A stretch of DNA of 64,000 nucleotides from Aulostomus chinensis (Eukaryota > Chordata > Actinopteri > Syngnathiformes > Aulostomidae): positions 3,228,001-3,292,000 of the forward strand of contig JBBMOA010000018.1 in NCBI GenBank assembly GCA_037954235.1, read 5' to 3'. A model generated the notes under the pieces. It ran no database searches. It saw nothing but the letters and a program-made list of their open reading frames with translations, and was not told the DNA's origin. The position numbers were made by a program, and so were the translations under genes. Below, one piece after another: positions 50,801-60,927 of the stretch (positions are counted from its first letter, which is position 1; each line of letters begins with the position of its first letter).

Positions 50801-53800
50801 CCTTCATACTCTGGCCCTCATTTGAACTGGAACCCAACACCAAAAACCAGCCCCCCAGAGGGCACCACAGCCCCTCTAACTGCCTCAACTGCAGCCCCGC
50901 TGGCTTCTACTACACCCGAGTCCCAGGAGAGAGTGTACAGGCCAACAAACCACGAGAGGGAACGAGGGTCAGCAGAGGGGCAGACAGAGGTGGTAACACA
51001 GACCCAGGAAGTGGTCATGAGGCAGAAACCTCCCACCGGGCGGAGGAATGCCCACGGCATGCGCCATCCCCACTACGCACTACCTGTTGATGGGTTAGAG
51101 CCCTCGTTGTTTTCTCCAGATCCCCTAGATTCAGCCCCGGCCCCTGGCTCTGCAGGAGACGGAGCCCCACGTAAACCAAATGGCAACGTTGTGCCCCTCT
51201 CCTTAGAGGACGACTCCCTGGCCTCCATCCCCTTCATAGGTAAGCCCTCTCTTTCCTCCGTCTCCTCTCCTAATCCACACCAAGTGTTTATTGTTAGTTT
51301 AACTCGCAGGAAATGCAGAGCTCCAATTCAGACAAATTGTGAACATGGGGACATTCATGCATCATTTTAATTTCCTTTTCGTCTGTCGATTCAGGCTTGA
51401 GGCTCTCTCTGTTTCCATTTGCTGAAACTATGTTAATTTATGTTTGTCTGTGAATGCTTGCCTTGCATTATACAGGCACTTCTGGCAGTCCAACAGACAG
51501 GATTAGTTATTTGATTAAATCATATCTGATGGGTTTTTTGCTAATCCTGATGCCCATCACCTCACCCTACCACGGAAATGAGGCGGAGTCTCGCTCCTTG
51601 TGAGTTTATACGTGAGCGGGAGGGTGAGAGAGAGAGCTCCACTCTTGCTTTAGGCTACTACAAGTTACATTTTTGATAAGGTAGTTGCGGTATGTTTGTT
51701 TGAAAAAAATGGACCAAAGCGTGACAGACCCAAAAAAGTAAAATACATACAAATCAACCATATGTTTTTTTTATTAATAATTATATGATTATATATCACC
51801 AAGGGAAACATTCTCTTGAGTCAGTTTTACTCACTTTGTTGTTGTCACTTCATTTGTATTCTAATTATTTTGACGCACAGCGGCTGTTTCAGTCTGATCA
51901 ACAGTGGCAGACACCTGTGACGCCTTCTCAGTTTGGCAGCGCTGCAAACAAAAACAACAACAACAAAATCTTGCCTAGTATATTTTATCTATTTTCAAGT
52001 AGAAGAATCTCATCATCCTCTTGGTGATACTCAGGACTTTGTTTCTAAACATATCGGTCTTGCACTTACTGCAGATTATTTTACTTATGAGCAAAGCAGA
52101 AATTTCAACCTGAGGTTTCGTCTGCTTGTTAAACATAAAAAATTTTTTTCAGGAATAAAATGAAATCAATCAATTTTGGAGTGTTGCGGTGCTTTTTCTT
52201 GACATCTCAATAAACAAATAAGGATTGAGAATATTTTTTGGTATTCTTATTCGTACTGTATAATATTTTTACACAGGTTTTTTTCAAAAATCAGCAGATT
52301 AAAGAAGTGAATGAAAGGACAACGTTGATTGATTTGTGAGGTTGTTGGTACGGATGTGCATTTATAGCCTACATATGTTGGTGTCGGTGGGAGGCAACAT
52401 GTCAGGACTTGCTCCCAGGTCTGAGTGAGTGAAGGGGCTCTGCAGCTCCTCGGATTTGCATGTACCACTTGTCATGGGCAGCAGTCGTTAAATCAAACCC
52501 TACTCAAACAAAGCTGGGCCTTGATTACTGAATAGACTCAAATCAGCTGATACGGGAGCTTTGATCCAACTTGGAATGGCCGTCATGTCTGAGCCAAACC
52601 ACACACCTCCAGAGAGGGATTTAAAGACTGTAAATCCAGTGGATCAGCACACCAGGAGGCATCTCTGTCTCTCTCTGTCAGAGCACATTCTTGTCTTGTA
52701 TCTTCACCTGAATTACATGAAACTAGGCAGTCAGAACGGCAGGCCGGGACACGTTTTATAGCCAGAAACTAGGCTAGTTTCTCCCCGTAGACGAGAACTA
52801 GCTTCTCTCTCCTCCTTCATCATCGTTATCTCTCGGACTGAGATGCTGATATGATCCGGGCCTGTTCGGGAACATGCGGTTTAAAAGGCTGTTGTTGTCT
52901 GCAGAGCACGGAAGTCTGCGAGGTAGAAAGTTGAGGCGCACAAAGGCCGGCTGTGTCTCGACATTCACGTCTTGCGTTGATATAGAAAACAACTTTTGCT
53001 TTTTTTCTGAATGTCAGCTCCAAACATTGACCAAGCGTTTATTATTTGTCTATTTGGAATCTCAGACAAACAGGAAGCGGCATTTGAAAAGCTGCAGTAT
53101 TTCATCCTGTTCCCACTTAGTCCTTCAACAGGAATCTGAGCTGTAAATTACCAGGCGGCTTTTGTGGTGCTTCTTGTGGAGAGGAGAAGAGGCCGTACGC
53201 TCAGCTCCCACCCCTCAATACTGCTATTGTGCCACTCGAGAAGATGAAGGGCTTTGTGTGTCTGCACCATTACTGTCTTTAGTAGCTGGAGCCAGGACAC
53301 ATCAGACCAGGCCCAAGACCTTCTGTTCTGGCCTCTGTCCTGCTTGAGGAAAAGGGCTACTGCTCCCCTCTCTCTTGTCTTACAGGCACAACATTCCAGT
53401 TTTCTCTGTCTTTCCTTTTCTTTTTTTGGCGTCACATCTGTGACATCGCCAGGGACACAGTCCTAGTAGAAAGTCAGTCAGAAACCATGAATTCCGGGAT
53501 CAGCATCGAAACCCTCGGGACAGCAGTGAAAGTTGTTCATCGACATTCATTGACAACAGCTTCTTGAGGTGAAACTGACGGTTGGAAAGTGACGTTTCGT
53601 GATGTATCTGGTTTGGTTTTGGCAGAAAAAAACCACTCAGTTTAGGTTAGTAAAACATCATTGATCAGGTTTAGGCACAAAACACCTGTCTACCCGGTCC
53701 AGTTTAGGAACAAAATCTTGAGCAGTTCAGGTTGGAAAACATATCGGGAAGCGCGGTCATAAACGGGACCGGAGGAGCACTCAAGCACCGGCCAATGTTT

Positions 53801-56800
53801 ACTGGTACCAGCATCACCCACAACCCCAGTGTGACGTGTAGTTGCTTGTTTTTTTAACGGTAATCACAGACATTGAGGTTCTGAAACCAGGAAATTCTCA
53901 CCCACCAGGAAGAAGAACCTTAATTGATTTACACTGACATTGTTTCCGTGCACCAACACCCCACAATGCAATGTTAAGAAGTTGTGGTCACTTTTCTCCG
54001 AGACGCCCTGTTTTGTTTTTGTTTGGTTTTTTTTAAATGTTAGAAGTTCTTATTTAGCTTTACTACATATTGCATTTGAGACATTGGACTTCTTTTGTAG
54101 GGTCGGGCTTTTGCTGTAAGAATTCACCTTGAAATAATCCAGTAATCATGTTATTTTGAAGGTATTTTAAAAGGCAGGACAATTTTTTACATCCCTTTAA
54201 GTGACAGTTTCCTTCAACTTCTCAGAAAGTGACAAAGATCACATTTGCGGGAGCTGTATTCTGCCTGTCCCCACCATTCTTGATCTTCCCCTCCATAACC
54301 TCTGGATGTAGAACTCCATGTATGATGAAGAGGGTGGACTCAGCCGGTGTCAGTGTGCTGTGTGCTGCTCCCCTCTGCTGGCCGGTCTCAGAGCTCACGC
54401 TGTGGTTGCCTGTTAATGACGGCCTTTGTTAAACCCGCAGCCTTGCTATTTCTGGGCCACGCTGTAAACAGCCAGATTCTTCATCCCAGATTGGGAATGT
54501 TGTCCCACTTGTGTCGGGCTCCAAGACGCGCAGACGTGGAGATGGAACAACAAGTGTGGTAGATGCACGGAAGCCCGGAAGAAGGTGAAAGAAGATGGAT
54601 TATTACAGGAAGTGGTACAGTGGCAGAGAGGTTAGAAAGGGGAATTTCGAGCAGAGGTGACATAAAACTGAAACCATGACATGTAATGAGAAGGCCCAGC
54701 AGGAATGGTCCTAAAAGGGTTATGTGGTGTGGGGGCGGCTCTCTGAGCTGCCTGAGACTGTGCTGCCCTCTGTTGTTCCCACGCGGAGCAGACTGTTGCC
54801 TCGCAGCACTCCTCTTGAAAGTGACAACATTGAATCTCCTCAGTTAATGCAAATCTCAAGCTGGTATTTAATCAACTCTGTCAGTCAGGAAGTGCGAGGC
54901 CGGGTGAGTCCGTGTGTGTCGTTTCATCTCAGCTCAGACTGTCGAAGACTTGGAGCCTCTTTGACAAACACTGAAGCTTCATTTATGATTTTATTCTATT
55001 AAGGATCCCCGTTAGCTGCTGCTGTACCAGGCAGCTGGCCGTCCTGGGCTCCAAATCAATGTTCATTCAAGTATATAGGATATCTGGAGGTTAAGTAACA
55101 TTTGCTTTTTTTTTCATGCATTCTCACATGAAGCAGGTACTGTTACTGCAGTTTTTGTAAAGAACCGAAACCTGGAAGTAAACCAAAAAAAACAATCATC
55201 TGTTAGCAACCCATTAGTTCTTCCTTTGACGACAGAAGACGCAGCTTCTACATTGTTAGGTTGCGTTTGTAGTTTTTTCCACATATTTAAGCCTCTTTCA
55301 TGGATTTGTGAAGGATCACGTGCTTGTCTCTTGTGTACTTCTCACTGATTTCTAAAAAGCCTCCTCGTCCAAGATGATTTCTCTGTGTAAGTTGAAAGGT
55401 TGACTTTGAAACTGTAAAATTCTGCCTTTTGTTGAGTGTTTTTGATGGTAACTCTGCGGTTCTCCGTCGTTCCTCTCCCTACGATACTTCTCCTCCGACT
55501 TACCTTCTTAATCCCTCCCTGTTTTCATATTTTCCTCTAACACCTAACACTATCCCATCTTCCTCCTTCTCTTCCGCCTTTTTCCTCGCCTCCACCCTCC
55601 CACAGATGAGCCGACCAGTCCCGGCGCTGACTTGCGTGCCCGCCACGTGCCGGCGTCCTCAGTGGTATCCAGCGGCATGAGTTCGGCGCCCGCCGTGGTC
55701 ACCAGCCCCGCCTCCCCCACCTTCACCTTCCCTCTCACTAGGCTCTTCTCACATGATTGCAGTGAGTCCCCTCCCCCTTCTCCCCTTCTCCTCCCCAGTG
55801 CATGCAGCAGAAACCTGCGGCCCTGTGATGCTGGTGATTCTTGAGAGGGATTCATGATGCATGATATGATCTTCAAAAGTCTTTGCCTGGTTGTCGTATT
55901 TGCCTGTGGAATGCAAGAGTGTTAAAATGTCCATTTTATCAAGTACTTTATGTGTTGAGCCCAGTATTGTGGTCATAAAGAGCCCCGTTTAATAAATTTG
56001 GGGCCATGAAATATGAATCATTCCCAGAATCTGGGTGTGGCTAGGAGGTATAACTTGCTCCCACTATTTTATTAATATGTGACAACAAGATATCGTGTGT
56101 TCCCATGCTTGATTCATTTGCGGGAACGACCTATGTCTCGTTGTCACGAAAAATGTCTCTCAAAATTTATAGCCACTCCGGGACTCCAGTTGAAACTCTG
56201 ATAAACATAATCTGACGTCAGAATGTTTTAAGAATTTTCCTGCCATTTGTTTTTACGCGAATTCTGGTTCATGCTTTCATCTTTCAAGGTATTGGCGCTT
56301 TTACTGCAAAATCAAGAGATAATCTCACTGTGCATGAAGTTCCCTCTGACTTTTAAGGCTCAAAATTGGAAAGTGACTTGATACAATTGCGTTTGTTTTT
56401 GCAGTCTGTTGGGAATTTATTGTCTGCATGCTGGATTTATAGGCCGCATGTTTGAGTCTAAGAAAATTAGATGCATTTGTTCTTTTTTTAGCCGTGCATG
56501 AAGGCAAAGGAGACTTAAATATAGTGCGGCTCAGATGTATTGAACTCCCAGTCTCGGACAAACTTACTTGCATGAGACTTTTCTTTAAATAAGTGACTCA
56601 AATGCATGGTGGTATGTAACTGCAGATTCTCTGTACCTGCATGCTGGTGGTAAGAAAAGGGACCGGTGATGATTGAAGCCCACCACTCCAGCTCCTCTCC
56701 CCGCGCTCACTCAAACCACCCCAGCCTCCTCCACCTCCTCCTGCTTCCACCCTCATTAACCTCCTAATCCAACACCGTTTACTCTGGTGATTGGCATTAC

Positions 56801-56808
56801 ATCAACAT

Positions 56809-56844
<36 letters not shown>

Positions 56845-59800
56845 CTTTCTTTCTCACTCTCTCTCCACTCATTCATCCTCTCACTGAGCAGGCAGTATTA
56901 AATCCAGTCGCCGTTCCTCCTATCTTCTAGCCATCACCACAGAGCGCTCCAAGTCCTGTGACGAAGGGCTCAACACTTTCCGAGAGGAAGGGCGAGTCTT
57001 CTCGTGAGTAACTGACACACCTGCATGTTTATTTGGATCAGAGCCGCGTTTGTTCAACGACATGAGCCGGGGGCCATCATGAGGGTTAACTCCTGTTTGT
57101 GTTTCTGCAGGAGGCTACCAAAGAGAGTCAAGAGCTTCTTCACAGACGGGGTGAGTTCCCATCCAGAAAACAAAACTTTGTGACTCTTTGCTAAACTCTT
57201 CCACCGGAAAACCTCAGAAATATCTGAGTGTTGTTAGTAACAATTTCCCACCTGTTGTGAAGGAATAGGTTGTCTAGTCCCTCCCCCTCACGTCTCCGCT
57301 TTAGACTTTCCCGTCACTGAAATGGCATTCATCTGTATTTTAGGAAAAATTCAAACCCAATTCTAACCTCCAGTTAGCCACTTGTTAGCAAACATATTTT
57401 TAAAGACATAAAAAAGTCGGAAAATTCTTAATTGTGCGGTATTTACTTAAATAATTTATGCAGAAGAGCAAAACTAAAAATATCTTAAGACCAAGTGAAC
57501 CAGAGACCATATTTCATGCTTTTAACTAAAAACCCACCAAATTTGAGAAGAGGGAACCAGGCAGTCAACATCGCTGACATATTCCTGGGTTTTAAGATTC
57601 CTAAGGACTCTTTATTTGTTTTAGATATAATTTGTGTGGGCTAAACTTGAATAAATGAACTAAATGGTGTCAGTGTCGAAGAGCTCGTCACCAGCTCCTA
57701 GTCTTGTCCTCCTCACTCTGTCTGTGCCTGTTAAGATGTCTGTAAATCACAGAACGTAATAAATATGCAAAGGTTTGGCAGGCGTTCCTTTTCCGTCAGT
57801 TTTAGAGGCAGCATTTAGCAAACTACACAGGCACAGAGAGGCTGGACGGTCACTGCCTTAACTGCTTGTACAGCAGTTGTAAACTGATTTAATGTGGTAC
57901 GAGAGGTCTCATAACCCATGGCAAAACATGCCACTGCAAACACTGGAAAACCCCCTCTGGCCATGAGAGAGTTCAACTAACCTCTCGCTAAATATTATGG
58001 ATTCTGGCTTGAGCACACAGGGTGAGATAAGGATGTTGATCCTTTAAAAATGTGATTTATGGGTTTCGTTTCTTGTCAGATATGAGTGGATTTGTTCACA
58101 GATCTGTTATTAAGAATGAAATAAAGGGGAAAAGTCAAAGAAATAATGACTGTCAGGTTGCATCATTCAATGTTCTGAGGGTTTTTCCTGTGTTTCAGTC
58201 TCTGGACAACCTTGGGTCAGCAGAGGAGGTACGCTCCAAACGACACTCCACCTCAGAGCTGGGAAACATCACTTACAGTGACGTACGGCGAGAAGGATGG
58301 CTGCATTTCAAACAAATCCTCACAGAGAAGGGCAAGGTGAGGGCAACCGCGCTGGCCATAGCTGAGTGACAGCAGAGAAGCTGCAAGACTCCAGCACTGA
58401 CACTGACATCTTTGCTCTGCAGAAGGTGGGAAGTGGCATGCGTCCGTGGAAGCGAGTCTTCTCCGTGCTTCGCTCCCATTCCTTGTTCCTCTACAAGGAC
58501 AAGAGGGAGGCGGTGCTTCGGGGTGCCACAGTTGGAGGGGGAGCAGAGGATGAGCAGCCAATCAGCATCCGGGGCTGCCTGGTTGACATCGCGTACAGTG
58601 AGACCAAACGCAAGCACGCCCTGAGACTGACCACCCAGGACTTCTGTGAGTACCTGCTGCAGGCGGAGGACCGGGAGGACATGCTGGGCTGGATCAAGGT
58701 CATCAGGGAGAACAGCAAGACTGACAGCGAGGTCAGAGATCACACCCTCACATGTCACCTGTCGTACCAGATGAGAAAAATCCCGCAATCATAATGATGA
58801 GGGTTTTTTTTCGGTTGCAGGAGCTTGGCATCTCCAGGCAGGCGCTCATCAACAAGAAGCTAAATGACTACAGGAAACAGAGGTGGGTCACCTGATGATA
58901 ACACACCTTGAACACGCAGCAATGAAGCTGCTGTGACCACTGGGCCATCCTGTTGTCATGGATGAAGAGTCTCTCTGTCTCCCCCTGCAGTCCAACAGGT
59001 AGTAAGCCCGACTCCTCTCCCAGGATGCCCCGCATGAAGCCTCCCTTCCTGCTCGCCAAGACGGAGAACGCTTCTGGGGCGCCACGCTCCCCCAAAGCAG
59101 ACGGGAAAGGTCAGTGTCAGGGGAAAAACACAATACTGGCTGTGTGTACTACATTGGTTGGTCGTCCAAATTAAAGTAGAATTCATTAAAAAAAAATTTA
59201 AAAATCACAATCAATTTAGTCTTCGAGGAAGTGGGTCAGATACTTTATCTCTTTTCCTGAAGTCAGGTTAATTCAGCAACAAAATAATGTAGCAATGTAA
59301 TAATGTAGCAATCGACTGCAGAATGCAGTAATTCATGATTTTCTCCAAGAGCGCTAAGGAGAATATCAGTATAAACCTGGACCAGTATAAACCTGGACCA
59401 GTACGCAGTATTTGTCATTTTGAAAGAGTCATTTGTAACCTTGCTAATAATTGCTATCTCAGTGCTAACGTTAACAGATGTGACATCCTCTTTTTGTGCT
59501 GCCTGTCTGAAGTATTACTCAATGTGTCCCCAGATGAGAGCAGCCCTCCAAAGTCACCGTGGGGAATTAACATCATGAAGAAGACAAAGAAGGCGGGGCC
59601 TAAAGCTTTTGGTGTCAGGTTGGAAGAATGTCAACCGGGTGCTAATAACAAGGTTAGCATCGATATCCTCGGCCTGCACTTAAGTGATGGGAAACAGATT
59701 TGATTATTGTGTTTGTGAATACTTTCTGCTTCTTCTCAGTTCATCCCCATGATCGTGGAGATCTGCTGTGGTCTGGTGGAGGAGATGGGTCTGGAGTACA

Positions 59801-60504
59801 CCGGCATCTACCGCGTCCCAGGGAACAACGCCATGGTGTCGATGCTTCAGGATCAGCTCAACAAGGGCGTCGACATCAACCCAGCAGAGGAGGTAATCGG
59901 CGATCAGTACACCTGAGCGTGCAGCTTGAGATCAGGGCAGATGTGCCAGGCAGAGATGAGCAGGTTTTCGAGACCCATTATGATAACAAATCTGCCCCCC
60001 CCCCCAACACATCCAAAACTGGACCAAACTACCCAAACCTGTTATATTTCCTTGTTAGTTCCCAGGCTCAGCACGAGTGCCCCCTGTTATTCTAAAGGAG
60101 ATTCTGAAGTTTTAATTAACCTCGCTAGCAATGTCCAATAAATATCCTAACCGAGGATTCCTCTTTATGTTTCTTCTCTGCTGTCAGCAGAAGTGGCAGG
60201 ACCTCAACGTTGTCAGCAGTTTACTGAAATCCTTCTTCAGGAAACTCCCAGAACCTCTTTTCACCAACGGTGAGTCAGACTGGGTCACACAAGCCTCACG
60301 CTGGCATTTCGACACATAAACCTCCTCTCAACCGGGTCTGAACGCTCTCTTCACAGACAAGTACAATGATTTCATTGACGCCAATCGAATGGAAAACGCA
60401 TCAGACAGGTTGAAGACCATGAAGAAACTGGTATGTGTGTGTTTGTGTTTATGGATTAATCAGAATATTCATCTTCTTGGCAACGTGTGTGTGTGTGTGT
60501 GTGA

Positions 60505-60535
<31 letters not shown>

Positions 60536-60891
60536 GGAGGCCTGGCATTGTTCTCTTTCATTTTCACAGATCCGAGACCTCCCAGATTATTATTACCACA
60601 CCCTGAAGTTCCTGGTTTGTCACTTGAAGACTGTAGCAGACCACTCGGATAAAAACAAGGTGTGTGAACGGTGCTCCTGTTAAGAGTCGCCTGTCAGCAA
60701 TCATAGTGGTTTTACTGGGATTTATATTGGGGTTTTGTGTGTCATTTCCTGGTGAGCGTAGATGGAGCCTCGTAACTTGGCTCTGGTGTTTGGCCCGACT
60801 CTGGTCCGGACATCCGAGGACAACATGAAAGACATGGTCACACACATGCCCGACCGCTACAAGATAGTAGAGACACTCATCCAGCATGTGA

Positions 60892-60927
<36 letters not shown>

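Noticed and set aside
58273..58788. 171-codon minus-strand open frame over the PH exons
   Set aside because: It is the antisense shadow of exons 11 and 12, whose plus-strand reading is clearly the PH domain.
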